Made by a program: the position numbers and the translations under genes. Below, piece by piece: positions 16,093-24,146 of a DNA stretch of 64,000 bases. Below the pieces are notes generated by a model. It saw only the letters and a program-made list of their open reading frames with translations. It was not told where the DNA came from and did no database searches. The DNA lies in NCBI RefSeq assembly GCF_000521215.1, contig NZ_KI928916.1, positions 134,258 to 198,257 on the forward strand, read 5' to 3'. This stretch comes from Labrenzia sp. DG1229. Its GTDB lineage: Bacteria; Pseudomonadota; Alphaproteobacteria; Rhizobiales; Stappiaceae. The first letter of the stretch is position 1. Every line of letters begins with the position of its first letter.

Positions 16093-16818
16093 ATGAACGA
16101 ACAAGAACTAACCCTTCATCACAGGCTTCAGAAACTGAAGGAAAGGTCCAGCCTCTCCCTTCGGGCGATCGCCCGTGAAATGGGATATTCCCAGGCCTCG
16201 TCCATTCAGCGTTACTTTTCGTCTGATTATCCAGAGACTGGCTTGCCTGCGAATTTCATCAGCAAATTGTTGGCTGTCCTTCCCGGCAGGGGTGAACCTG
16301 CGATCACCCGCGAAGAAGTCCTCGCACTTGCCGACGGCTCCGTTGCCGAAATTCAGCGCAAGACGCCGGACCTGCCGAAGACAGGCGTTCCCATCGTCGG
16401 CGAAGTCGCTGCCGGACTTTGGATGGAAGCGGCACATTTCGAAACTGAAAATGCATTAGAATCAACGATATCTTATGATATTCGCTTTCCCGCCCAGTCG
16501 CAATTTGTTGTCAGGGTACGCGGGGAGTCCCTCAATAGAATTGCCGGCAATGGCGATTTGCTTTTGTGCGTTGACTATCTCGCTGCAGGAATAGAATTGA
16601 AGGAAAACGACCTCGTATTGGTCGAGCGCTCACGCGACAATGGCATGACCATCGAACGCACAGCCAAGCGCCTCGTCAGCCTGAATGGCCAATCAGAATT
16701 GATGCCGGAATCGGACGACCCGAGATTTCAGGACACGATCTTCTACCGGGAAGGTGATGTTGACCATACCGAGGTCAAGATCAAGGCCAAGATAGTCATG
16801 GTCTTTAAGCCACTCTGA
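16093..16818 (+). CDS. CI/LexA-like phage repressor with S24 autoprotease domain
   Basis: 241 aa. Residues 8-60 form an XRE-like DNA-binding region (LRAIAREMGYSQASSIQRYF). Residues 95-240 form an S24 peptidase domain: self-cleavage site Ala107-Gly108 (GEVAAGLW), nucleophile Ser146 (VRVRGESLNRI) and general-base Lys192 (RTAKRL), all intact, so RecA-stimulated self-cleavage on DNA damage is likely. Repeats of a GTACG..CGTAC site flank the gene on both sides, one within its own promoter. It controls the divergent four-gene phage-type operon and probably the downstream 107-aa gene. No integrase or structural genes adjoin it, so it may be a domesticated regulatory remnant. Confidence 0.88.
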   Translation: MNEQELTLHHRLQKLKERSSLSLRAIAREMGYSQASSIQRYFSSDYPETGLPANFISKLLAVLPGRGEPAITREEVLALADGSVAEIQRKTPDLPKTGVPIVGEVAAGLWMEAAHFETENALESTISYDIRFPAQSQFVVRVRGESLNRIAGNGDLLLCVDYLAAGIELKENDLVLVERSRDNGMTIERTAKRLVSLNGQSELMPESDDPRFQDTIFYREGDVDHTEVKIKAKIVMVFKPL

Positions 16819-16885
16819 TTTGGACAAACAGCTCCGAAAACCGCTGCAGGCACGGAAGATCCAGGTCCGAAGCCATACGCCTACC

Positions 16886-16901
16886 GTACGCATTCACGTA
16901 C
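16886..16901. promoter_or_regulatory. Putative repressor operator O2
   Basis: GTACG-N6-CGTAC, the same half-sites as O1 but with a 6-base spacer instead of 7. It lies between the repressor stop codon and the downstream gene, 25 bases upstream of O3, a spacing that would allow cooperative binding. Confidence 0.55.
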
Positions 16902-16918
16902 ATGTTCAATCAAATTTC

Positions 16919-16947
16919 TTGTTTTGTACGTATTTTGCGTATATACT
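16919..16947 (+). promoter_or_regulatory. Promoter with operator O3 upstream of the 107-aa gene
   Basis: -35 TTGTTT (16919-16924), 17-bp spacer, -10 TATACT (16942-16947). The spacer contains the inverted repeat GTACG-N7-CGTAT (16926-16942), matching O1 in half-site and spacing. Repressor bound here would block RNA polymerase, so the gene at 16973 should be derepressed together with the leftward operon. Confidence 0.6.
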
Positions 16948-16972
16948 GACATTGATATGAAGGAGGCACATG

Positions 16973-17296
16973 ATGAAACCCAACCTCGATACATCCTTTT
17001 TTTCTGTCGTTTGCGAACTTGGGAAGACCTTGTACACGCCAGAGTTCGAGTTGGCCGACATGCACAAAAGTCAACTCGTGGAAGACATTATGACCGGACA
17101 GCTCGAACAGGTCAGAGCGGTTCTGGAATTCAATCCGGTCGAGGGTTGGTGCAGCGACATCACCGAGGACGTCCTGTCAGCAGCCTTCCCGGATATGCAC
17201 GACAGTGACAATGGCCCGGCCGGAGACAGCCTCGGCTATCGCAGCGAACGAATTGACGGTCAACTTGCAGGCGTGGCGCGCCGCTTTGCAGCCTGA
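16973..17296 (+). CDS. Hypothetical protein, repressor-controlled
   Basis: 107 aa from the second of two tandem ATGs; AAGGAGG at 16960-16966 then sits six bases upstream. No recognisable domain: an acidic N-terminal half (ELADMHKSQLVEDIMTGQLEQVRAVLEF), then EGWCSDITEDVLSAAFPDM and a polar C-terminus. Soluble, no membrane segment. It follows the LexA-like repressor with its own operator-containing promoter, so it is probably induced when the repressor is cleaved. Possible roles include a phage anti-repressor or moron, but nothing in the sequence decides this. Confidence 0.6.
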   Translation: MKPNLDTSFFSVVCELGKTLYTPEFELADMHKSQLVEDIMTGQLEQVRAVLEFNPVEGWCSDITEDVLSAAFPDMHDSDNGPAGDSLGYRSERIDGQLAGVARRFAA

Positions 17297-17327
17297 TCAC
17301 GAACAGTTTTGAGGAGACTTCAAATTG

Positions 17328-18083
17328 TCAAACCAGCTTTGCCACCGCCTCGCGTGCACCCAGAAGCTGCTTGGCCAGACTTTCTCTCAATCCGCCAAAT
17401 CGATGTGAGGGAACTGGCACAGAGATGGCGTAGACCAGACCGACAGGGTCCTGAAAGGCAAATCCGGCTGCCGAGATGCCTTGTGTATGCTCATCCAGAT
17501 CCCAGGCGATGCCTGTTTCCCTGATGTCTTCAATCTCTTTGAGAAAATCGGACAGCGGGCGCTGACTTTGTCCGGCACTCTTCAGCTCCCTGCTGGCAAT
17601 TGCAACGACACGATCATCTTCAAACAGGGACAGGGCAGCCTTGCCGTTTGCCGTGTCGGTCATTGGAAAGACCTCGCCGACCGCAGAAACGGTCCGGAGC
17701 CGATGCGTACCAACGACCTGATCCAGGAACACCATATGATCGTCTCGAAAGACGGCAAGATCCACCGTCTCCTTTGTTCGCTTCGCGAGATCCGTCAGAA
17801 CAGGATGAACAAGTTCCGTCATGTTGACACGGCCAGCCGCGGCGAGTGATTGAATTTCCGAACCGAGACGAAGTCCACCTTCAGCGGATGAGGACATGAC
17901 GAGGCGTTCCGTAAGGAGGGCGTTGACGATCCGCTGTACCGTAGAGCGGGGCAGATGTACACGTTCGGCAATCTGCCCCAGGCTTAGTCCCGTGTTGTCA
18001 TTTTTTAAGACTCGCAGAATCTCGGCTGCCCGTGAAATAACTTGAACACCCTGATTTGTTTGACTTTTCTTTTCAGATTCCAT
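17328..18083 (-). CDS. IclR-family transcriptional regulator
   Basis: 251 aa from ATG 18083; a GTG at 18095 is possible. N-terminal winged HTH (VISRAAEILRVLKNDNTGLSLGQIAERVHLPRSTVQRIVNALL) and a C-terminal IclR effector domain (about 80-245) with LVHPVLTDLAKRTKETVDLAV and the GIAWDLDEHTQGISAAGFAF block. It diverges from the cyclase-led catabolic operon, with an inverted repeat in the shared intergenic region, so it is the likely regulator of that operon and of itself. Confidence 0.9.
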   Translation of the reverse strand: MESEKKSQTNQGVQVISRAAEILRVLKNDNTGLSLGQIAERVHLPRSTVQRIVNALLTERLVMSSSAEGGLRLGSEIQSLAAAGRVNMTELVHPVLTDLAKRTKETVDLAVFRDDHMVFLDQVVGTHRLRTVSAVGEVFPMTDTANGKAALSLFEDDRVVAIASRELKSAGQSQRPLSDFLKEIEDIRETGIAWDLDEHTQGISAAGFAFQDPVGLVYAISVPVPSHRFGGLRESLAKQLLGAREAVAKLV

Positions 18084-18211
18084 CGTCAAAACCACTTTTT
18101 TGCCCTCTCCAACCGGACCCCGGATTCGCCTTTGTGCACAGCGCTGATTGCAGCATATAGGTCAAATTTTGGCTTATGTCGAGATTTCCTATTGACCGCA
18201 TTATGATGCAT

Positions 18212-18232
18212 CTGTACCGTTTAGCAATACAG
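18212..18232. promoter_or_regulatory. Inverted repeat in the IclR/cyclase intergenic region
   Basis: CTGTA-N11-TACAG, thirty bases upstream of the cyclase start codon and 129 bases from the IclR start. Position and symmetry suit an IclR operator. There is only one copy, so this is a candidate only. Confidence 0.4.
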
Positions 18233-18261
18233 TGATACACTGGCTGACGGGAGGAACACAT

Positions 18262-19101
18262 ATGTCAGTGACTATTCGCGGCATCGAGTTTCAGGAAAAC
18301 CTGAACAATGATATGGGCGTTGAATTCTACAACCTGTCCCACCGCTACGGCTTTCAGTGCCCGAACTGGCCCTATTTCCAGGATGTCCAGATCGACCGGA
18401 AACACTACATGGCGAAATCCGGCGTGCTCTCACAGACCATCACGACGACGATGCACGTGACCACGCATATTGATGCGCCCGCCCACGTCGTGCAGGGCAC
18501 GCCCTTTATCGACGAGGTTCCGTTGCCGCATTTCTTCGGCTCGGGGCTGGTGGTCTCTATTCCCAAGCAAAAGTGGGAGCAGATCACCGCCGACGATCTG
18601 GAAAAGGCTTGCGGTCATGCCATCCGCAAGAACGATGTACTGATCATCAACACCGGCTGGCACAAGCAGTACGAGGACGGTGACTACTTCGCCTATTGCC
18701 CTGGACTGGTTCCCTCGGCTGGCGACTGGATGGTTGAGAAAGGCGTCAAGGTCGTCGGGCACGACACCCAGGCCAATGATCACCCGTTGGCAACGGCAAT
18801 TGGGCCACAACGGAACGGACCGATCATGCCACACCTGGAAGCCGAATACCTTGAATGGTCAGGCGGTCGCGACTGGAAAGACGATTTCCCCGAGTGGGAG
18901 CCGGTGCACAACAGGCTCTTTTCCAACGGTATTCTCGGCATTGAGAATGTCGGCGGTGATCTTGATGCGGTCACCGGAAAGCGCTGCACATTTGCCTTCT
19001 TTCCGTGGAACTGGGACCGCGGAGACGGCTGTATCATTCGTCTCGTCGCAATGATCGATCGCGGGCAACAGTATCGAATAGAGTCCGGCGAAGAGTTCTG
19101 A
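18262..19101 (+). CDS. Cyclase-family metal-dependent hydrolase (kynurenine formamidase / isatin hydrolase type)
   Basis: 279 aa from ATG 18262, preceded by GGGAGG. The metal-binding signature is visible as H-x-x-T-H-x-D-x-P-x-H (MHVTTHIDAPAHV). This is the Mn2+/Zn2+ site of the putative-cyclase family that includes kynurenine formamidase and isatin hydrolase, an enzyme characterised from Labrenzia. A second conserved block is INTGWHKQYEDGDYF...GLVPSAGDWMVEKGVKVVGHDTQANDHP. Family members hydrolyse amides, lactones or cyclic imides. It is first in an operon with cupin, SDR, 3HCDH-like, Liv importer, BKACE and GST genes, suggesting ring or amide opening of the imported substrate. Confidence 0.88.
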   Translation: MSVTIRGIEFQENLNNDMGVEFYNLSHRYGFQCPNWPYFQDVQIDRKHYMAKSGVLSQTITTTMHVTTHIDAPAHVVQGTPFIDEVPLPHFFGSGLVVSIPKQKWEQITADDLEKACGHAIRKNDVLIINTGWHKQYEDGDYFAYCPGLVPSAGDWMVEKGVKVVGHDTQANDHPLATAIGPQRNGPIMPHLEAEYLEWSGGRDWKDDFPEWEPVHNRLFSNGILGIENVGGDLDAVTGKRCTFAFFPWNWDRGDGCIIRLVAMIDRGQQYRIESGEEF

Positions 19102-19166
19102 TCGCCTGAAAAATCAGGACTGCCAGGCATCCTGGCGGTCTCTATTGCCGCGTCTGGGAGGAAGCG

Positions 19167-19514
19167 ATGCACATGAAGCGTTTTGACGACGCACAGCCAT
19201 ACGAGGCGCCCAATCACAAGGGTGTGGTCGGCTTGCGCCTTCAGGGATTTGAAGATGGTGGTCCGGAAAATCAATGGATCGGCCTGAGCCAGTTTCTTCC
19301 AGGCGGTGGCGCTGGACCCGATTCAACGCCGTTCGAGAAAGTTTATGTCGTCCTGGAGGGTGAAATGACCGTCCTGGTCAATGATACCGAAACAGTCCTG
19401 AAAAAATACGACAGTTGCACGATCGCACCGAACGAAATTCGCTCAATCGAAAACCGCTCCAACCACGTCTGCACGATGCTCGTCGTCATTCCTTACCCGC
19501 CGGAGGCAAATTGA
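19167..19514 (+). CDS. Cupin-domain protein
   Basis: 115 aa single-domain cupin. Conserved beta-barrel motifs: PFEKVYVVLEGEMTVLVNDTE (motif 1) and DSCTIAPNEIRSIENRSNHVCTMLVVI (motif 2). The usual metal-binding His residues of motif 1 are largely replaced, leaving a Glu, so it may be a non-enzymatic binder or use a reduced metal site. RBS GGGAGG precedes ATG 19167; the stop overlaps the SDR start (TGATG). Its role in the pathway is unknown. Confidence 0.85.
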   Translation: MHMKRFDDAQPYEAPNHKGVVGLRLQGFEDGGPENQWIGLSQFLPGGGAGPDSTPFEKVYVVLEGEMTVLVNDTETVLKKYDSCTIAPNEIRSIENRSNHVCTMLVVIPYPPEAN

Positions 19515-20314
19515 TGGCCGATGTCTGGACCCATCCGCTCGAATTATTCGACATCAAGGGCAAGGTCGCCCTTGTAACCGGTGCAACTGGCGCCTTTGGC
19601 GCGGTTGCTGCGCATGCGCTTGCGGGCGCTGGCTGCGATCTCGTGCTGGCGGCAGGAAACAGTGATGCTCTCGAAAAGATCGCCGGAGAATGTCGCGCTA
19701 AGGGCGCCGCCGTCGAGACGGTCAACAAACGCCCTTCCAGCGCGGAAGTCTGCGCGGAAATGGTTGAGAATTGCGTCGCGCATCATGGCTCGCTGGATAT
19801 CCTCGTTGTCGCATCCGGCATGAACAAGGTTGCGAAAATCAATGACCTGACCCCGGAAGACTTCTCGAACGTCATGGAAGCGAATGTGACCCAGTCCTGG
19901 CTGCTGGCGCGTGCTGCCACCTCGCAGATGATGACGCAACCGCAAGGTGGCAAGATCGTTCTGGTATCATCGGCCAGGGGCCTGCTGGGCCATCCCGCGG
20001 GATACACGGCCTATTGCGCGTCGAAGGCGGCCGTGGACGGCATCACCAAGGCCCTCGGCTGCGAACTGGGTGCCGACAACATCACGGTCAATGCAATTGC
20101 ACCGACCGTTTTCCGATCTCCCCTCACGGCCTGGATGTTTGAAGACGACGAACTGGCAAAGGGTTTCCGCGACGGCTTTCTCGCCCGTGTCCCCAAAGGT
20201 CGCCTTGGCGAACCGGAGGACCTCATCGGTCCGCTCCTGTTCCTGTCTTCCAGGGCATCGGACTTTTACACCGGGCACATTCTCTATGCCGATGGCGGCT
20301 ACACGGCGGGATAG
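19514..20314 (+). CDS. Short-chain dehydrogenase/reductase
   Basis: 266 aa NAD(P)-dependent oxidoreductase. Rossmann motif TGATGAFG (near residue 20), catalytic Ser in LVSSARG, YxxxK as YTAYCASKAA, and the usual C-terminal GHILYADGGYTAG. ATG 19514 overlaps the cupin stop. SDRs of this class oxidise or reduce secondary alcohols/ketones; here it presumably catalyses one redox step of the operon's catabolic route, upstream of or parallel to the 3HCDH-like enzyme encoded next. Confidence 0.92.
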   Translation: MADVWTHPLELFDIKGKVALVTGATGAFGAVAAHALAGAGCDLVLAAGNSDALEKIAGECRAKGAAVETVNKRPSSAEVCAEMVENCVAHHGSLDILVVASGMNKVAKINDLTPEDFSNVMEANVTQSWLLARAATSQMMTQPQGGKIVLVSSARGLLGHPAGYTAYCASKAAVDGITKALGCELGADNITVNAIAPTVFRSPLTAWMFEDDELAKGFRDGFLARVPKGRLGEPEDLIGPLLFLSSRASDFYTGHILYADGGYTAG

Positions 20315-20317
20315 GTG

Positions 20318-21241
20318 ATGAAGGACACGAACAACATTGCCGTCCTTGGCGCCGGGCTCATGGGACATGGAATTGCGCTCACGTTCGCCCGTGCGGGTCA
20401 CAGCGTTTTTGTCTACGACGCTTTTCCTGCCAGTCTCGACTCACTGCAGGAACGTGTGCGCGCCAGCTTGACGGCGCTTGGTTTGGAAGATCACGAAACC
20501 ACCGAAGCCATCGCCCGCATCGCGCCCCGAACGGAGCTTGCCGAATGTGTAGCCGACGCGGACGTTGTCTTTGAGGCAGCCCCGGAAAAACCGGAACTGA
20601 AGCGCGCCTTGTTCGCCGATGTCGAGCGCTTTGCGTCTAAAGACTGCATTTTTGCATCCAATACATCGGTAATCCCGATCACAACGATCATGGCGGACCT
20701 CAAAGACCGCTCTCGGGCACTGGGAACCCACTGGTGGAACCCGCCGCACATGATCCCGCTGGTCGAGGTGATCCGGACCGAATGGACATCGGACGCAGCA
20801 CTGACAGCAATGACGGATCTCCTGGCGTCGGTGGGCAAGACACCGGTCCGCGTCGAAAAGGACGTTGCCGGTTTCATCGGCAATCGTCTGCAGCATGCCA
20901 TGTGGCGTGAGGCGATCAGCCTTGTTGAAAACGGTGTTTGCACTGCCGCTGACGTCGACACGGTCGTTAACACAAGCTTCGGAAGACGGCTATCGGTGCT
21001 CGGACCGATGGCAAATGCCGACCTGGTCGGCACTGATCTGACGCTCGATATCCACGAAAACGTTCTGGCCGATTTGGACAATCGGCCGAAACCTTCCCCT
21101 TATCTGCGCGATCTTGTGGAGGCAGGAAAGCTCGGAATGAAATCGGGTGAGGGTTTTCAGAGCTGGACGCCTGAGGAAGCGGACAACGTCCGTCAGCGCG
21201 TCGCGGTTCATTTGCGGAAGCTTGAAACCATCTTGAGTTGA
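20318..21241 (+). CDS. 3-hydroxyacyl-CoA dehydrogenase family protein (possible beta-hydroxy-acid dehydrogenase)
   Basis: 307 aa. The NAD-binding start IAVLGAGLMGHGIALTFARAGHSVFVYD and the catalytic His-Glu region GTHWWNPPHMIPLVEVI are conserved, as is KDVAGFIGNRLQHAMWREA. Single-domain members of about 310 aa include enzymes that oxidise free beta-hydroxy acids rather than CoA thioesters, for example carnitine dehydrogenase and lambda-crystallin-like proteins; the WWNPP form is typical of those. Pairing with the BKACE enzyme in the same operon fits this: oxidation to a beta-keto acid, then cleavage. The GTG at 20315 is a less likely start than ATG 20318. Confidence 0.88.
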   Translation: MKDTNNIAVLGAGLMGHGIALTFARAGHSVFVYDAFPASLDSLQERVRASLTALGLEDHETTEAIARIAPRTELAECVADADVVFEAAPEKPELKRALFADVERFASKDCIFASNTSVIPITTIMADLKDRSRALGTHWWNPPHMIPLVEVIRTEWTSDAALTAMTDLLASVGKTPVRVEKDVAGFIGNRLQHAMWREAISLVENGVCTAADVDTVVNTSFGRRLSVLGPMANADLVGTDLTLDIHENVLADLDNRPKPSPYLRDLVEAGKLGMKSGEGFQSWTPEEADNVRQRVAVHLRKLETILS

Positions 21242-21283
21242 TGTGCCTCGCGACTTTGACCAGCGCATCTGGGAGGAAAGACG

Positions 21284-22570
21284 ATGACGCTAATGGGAAA
21301 TAAATTCGGTATTAACCGCCGCCACTTCATTGCCGGCGCCACGGCCGGTCTGGCAGCCCCTGCAATCCTGACAAGAACCAGGGCGTATGCCGCTGATCCG
21401 GTCATACGGATCGGTCACGTCAGCCCTCGCACAGGACCGTTGGCCGGCTTTGCGGAAGCGGATGAATTCGTTTTGGCCGGAATCGAAAAGGCGCTCGCTG
21501 GCGGCGTCGAAAACAACAACAAGTCGTACAAGATCGAGATCATTTCCAAAGACAGTCAGTCCAACCCGAACCGCGCTGCCGAGGTCGCGTCTGAACTGAT
21601 CCTCAGTGATGAAGTCGACATTCTCGTCGGCGCGTCGACACCCGATACGACAAACCCGATATCGGATCAGGCCGAGCTCAACGAGGTTCCCTGCATCACG
21701 ACGGACTGCCCCTGGCAGCCATACTTCTTTGGTCGGAACGGCGACCCCGCCCAGGGATTTGACTATACGTACCACTTCTTCTGGGGACTGGAAGACGTCA
21801 TCAAGGCATTCCTCGCCCTCTGGGAAGAAGCAGGTGTTGCCCGCAAGGTTGGTGGACTGTTCCCCAATGATGCGGACGGCAACGCCTGGGGCGACGAACA
21901 GCGCGGTTTCCCGCCTGCCCTGATCGGCAGTGGTTTCGAGCTGACCGACCCGGGCCGGTACCAGCCACTGACAGACGATTTTTCCACTCAGATCTCCGCC
22001 TTCAAAGAGGCAGGCTGCGAGATTGTCACCGGCAATATGATCCCGCCCGACTTCGCGACTTTCTGGTCCCAATCCGCCCAGCAAGGGTTCCAGCCTAAGG
22101 TCGTTACAATCGGCAAGGCCCTGCTCTTTCCTTCCGTTATTGAATCTCTCGGCGAACGCGGCGAGGGTCTGACCTCCGAAATCTGGTGGACGCCCGATCA
22201 TCCTTTCTCGTCTTCTTTGACGGGTGAATCCGCCCGGCAGCTGGCGGACGGATATGTCACGGCATCTGGCAGACCCTGGACCCAGCCGATCGGCTTCAAA
22301 CATGCGCTCTTCGAGGTCACAACGGACGTCATCAGGCGCAGTGCTGATCTCGACGATCCGAATTCCATACTGGAAGCCATCCAGGCGACGGACCTGCCGA
22401 CGGTCGTCGGTCACGTCAACTGGGGCTTAGGCCCGGTCAAGAATGTCTCCAAGACACCTCTGGTTGCCGGACAATGGCAGAAAGGCGCCAATGGAATGGA
22501 ACTGGTCATTACGTCAAATCACAGTGCGCCCGAAATTCCCACCACGGGCAAGCTGAAACTGCTTTCGTAA
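21284..22570 (+). CDS. Liv-type ABC transporter substrate-binding protein, Tat signal
   Basis: 428 aa periplasmic-binding protein type 1. The leader INRRHFIAGATAGLAAPAIL has a twin-arginine motif and an AYA cleavage region; the mature protein starts ADPVIRIGHVSPRTGPLAGFAEADEF. Conserved Leu/Ile/Val-type elements follow (KDSQSNPNRAAEVASELI, VDILVGASTPDTTNPISDQAE). GGGAGG precedes ATG 21284. The ATPases and permeases of the same importer follow immediately. Such proteins bind amino acids, aromatic acids, urea and others; the ligand is probably the operon's growth substrate. Confidence 0.92.
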   Translation: MTLMGNKFGINRRHFIAGATAGLAAPAILTRTRAYAADPVIRIGHVSPRTGPLAGFAEADEFVLAGIEKALAGGVENNNKSYKIEIISKDSQSNPNRAAEVASELILSDEVDILVGASTPDTTNPISDQAELNEVPCITTDCPWQPYFFGRNGDPAQGFDYTYHFFWGLEDVIKAFLALWEEAGVARKVGGLFPNDADGNAWGDEQRGFPPALIGSGFELTDPGRYQPLTDDFSTQISAFKEAGCEIVTGNMIPPDFATFWSQSAQQGFQPKVVTIGKALLFPSVIESLGERGEGLTSEIWWTPDHPFSSSLTGESARQLADGYVTASGRPWTQPIGFKHALFEVTTDVIRRSADLDDPNSILEAIQATDLPTVVGHVNWGLGPVKNVSKTPLVAGQWQKGANGMELVITSNHSAPEIPTTGKLKLLS

Positions 22571-22635
22571 CGAACCTCCGGCGCGCGGCCTGTGGCCGTG
22601 CGCCTTTCCATCATTGTTCCAGTCAAGGGATCTTC

Positions 22636-23364
22636 ATGGCGCCCGTTCTTGAATTGAGGGACCTGTCCAAGTCGTATGGCGCTATAACGGTGGCCGACAA
22701 GCTTGCCTGTCAGCTCGAACAGGGTGAAGCGCTTGGCGTGATCGGTCCCAACGGTGCCGGCAAGACATCCATGTTCAACCTGATCACAGGAACGGTCCGG
22801 GCGGATCACGGACAGATATTTTTCGACGGCGATGAAATCACCAGATTGTCCGCCGCCAGAAGGTGCCGGTCAGGCATCGCCCGCTCCTTTCAGATCCCGC
22901 AGCCATTCGCCGGGATGACCGTATTCGAAAACGTTCTGGTTGCTGCAACCCATGGTGCCAAGATGCCGGCCCAACAGGCCGACGAATATTGCCTTGAAAT
23001 GCTGCAGCTCACCGGCCTGATCGACAAGGCGAACGATGTTTCAAGCTCTCTTACACTGCTTGGCCGCAAGAGACTGGAACTTGCGCGCGCACTTTGTGCA
23101 AAACCAAAACTGCTGCTGCTGGATGAAATCGCGGGCGGCCTGACGGAAAATGAGTGTCTCTCTCTGGTGGAGACCATCAACACAATCCGTGCCACCGGAA
23201 TATCGATCATCTGGATCGAGCATATCGTTCACGCCCTTCTTTCGGTTGTCGACCGGCTGATGGTCATTGATTTCGGACGGAAAATCGCCGAGGGCGATCC
23301 GAAGGAAACAATGGCGAGCCGCGAAGTCCAGGAAATTTACATGGGGGTGGATGCCGATGCCTGA
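22636..23364 (+). CDS. Liv-type ABC transporter ATPase (LivG-like)
   Basis: 242 aa from ATG 22636 (AAGGGA upstream). Walker A GPNGAGKT, the LivG-type insertion CRSGIARSFQIPQPFAGMTVFENV, Walker B LLLLDEIAGGL and an H-loop variant (WIEHIVHALL) are visible. The signature region reads SSLTLLGRKRLELARAL, which lacks the canonical LSGGQ and is unusual; the partner ATPase has a normal signature, so at least one composite ATP site may be altered. The stop overlaps the next ATPase gene. Confidence 0.88.
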   Translation: MAPVLELRDLSKSYGAITVADKLACQLEQGEALGVIGPNGAGKTSMFNLITGTVRADHGQIFFDGDEITRLSAARRCRSGIARSFQIPQPFAGMTVFENVLVAATHGAKMPAQQADEYCLEMLQLTGLIDKANDVSSSLTLLGRKRLELARALCAKPKLLLLDEIAGGLTENECLSLVETINTIRATGISIIWIEHIVHALLSVVDRLMVIDFGRKIAEGDPKETMASREVQEIYMGVDADA

Positions 23365-24061
23365 GGCACTTCTGTCCACCCATGGCCTCAACGCCCACTA
23401 CGGCGATTTTCAGGCCTTGTTCGGTGTCGACATCAACATTCACGCTGGCGAGGTAATCGCGATCATCGGAGCAAACGGCGCAGGCAAAACAACCCTCATG
23501 CGCTCGATCACTGGATTGCTCGCCAACAGACCGGACATGGTCACCTACCGCAATACTCCCATCGGCGCGCTGCGGGCAGACCAGGTCGCCCGGACAGGCA
23601 TCGCGATGGTGCCGGAGGGGCGTCAGTTGTTTCAATCGCTTTCCGTCGAGGAAAACCTGATTATCGGGGGCCAGATCGGACGCAAGGGTCCCTGGGAACT
23701 GGAAAACGTGTTCCGGCTCTTTCCGATCCTCAAGGAGCGCCGTGCCGTTCCCTCGACGGCACTATCGGGCGGCCAGCAGCAGATGGTTGCGATCGGCCGC
23801 GCGCTCATGTCGAACCCGGAGCTCATCCTCTTCGACGAAATCAGTCTGGGTCTTGCCCCGATCATCATCAAATCGATCTACGAGGTGCTGCCGGACATCA
23901 TCGGCGAAGGCATGAGTGCCGTCATCGTGGAGCAGGACATTGCCAAGGCCCTGAGCGTTGCTGACAGGGTCTACTGCATGCAGGAGGGCCGGATATCGCT
24001 GGAAGGCCGCTCGGACGAACTGACCCGCGAACAGATCAGCGCCGCCTATTTCGGAGTCTGA
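23357..24061 (+). CDS. Liv-type ABC transporter ATPase (LivF-like)
   Basis: 234 aa from ATG 23357, overlapping the LivG-like gene by eight bases; an ATG at 23351 is a poorer fit to the GGGGGTGG site. Walker A GANGAGKTT, signature LSGGQQQM, Walker B LILFDEISLGLAP and H-loop VEQDI are complete. It pairs with the LivG-like subunit as the asymmetric ATPase dimer. Between its stop and the next gene is an 85-base gap containing a 26-codon frame without a ribosome site, probably not a gene. Confidence 0.92.
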   Translation: MPEALLSTHGLNAHYGDFQALFGVDINIHAGEVIAIIGANGAGKTTLMRSITGLLANRPDMVTYRNTPIGALRADQVARTGIAMVPEGRQLFQSLSVEENLIIGGQIGRKGPWELENVFRLFPILKERRAVPSTALSGGQQQMVAIGRALMSNPELILFDEISLGLAPIIIKSIYEVLPDIIGEGMSAVIVEQDIAKALSVADRVYCMQEGRISLEGRSDELTREQISAAYFGV

Positions 24062-24146
24062 AACATGAAAGAACAGCCCACCACGCCAGATTGGCAATCC
24101 AGGTTCCCGGGCCAGGTTCCTGCCATTTTCTCAAAAGGTCGCTGAA

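Noticed and set aside
21290..22414. 374-codon minus-strand frame
   Set aside because: Antisense of the Liv-type binding protein; composition is not protein-like.
24065..24145. 26-codon frame between LivF-like and LivH-like genes
   Set aside because: No ribosome site, no conserved feature; may be a spacer. Not enough to call a leader peptide.
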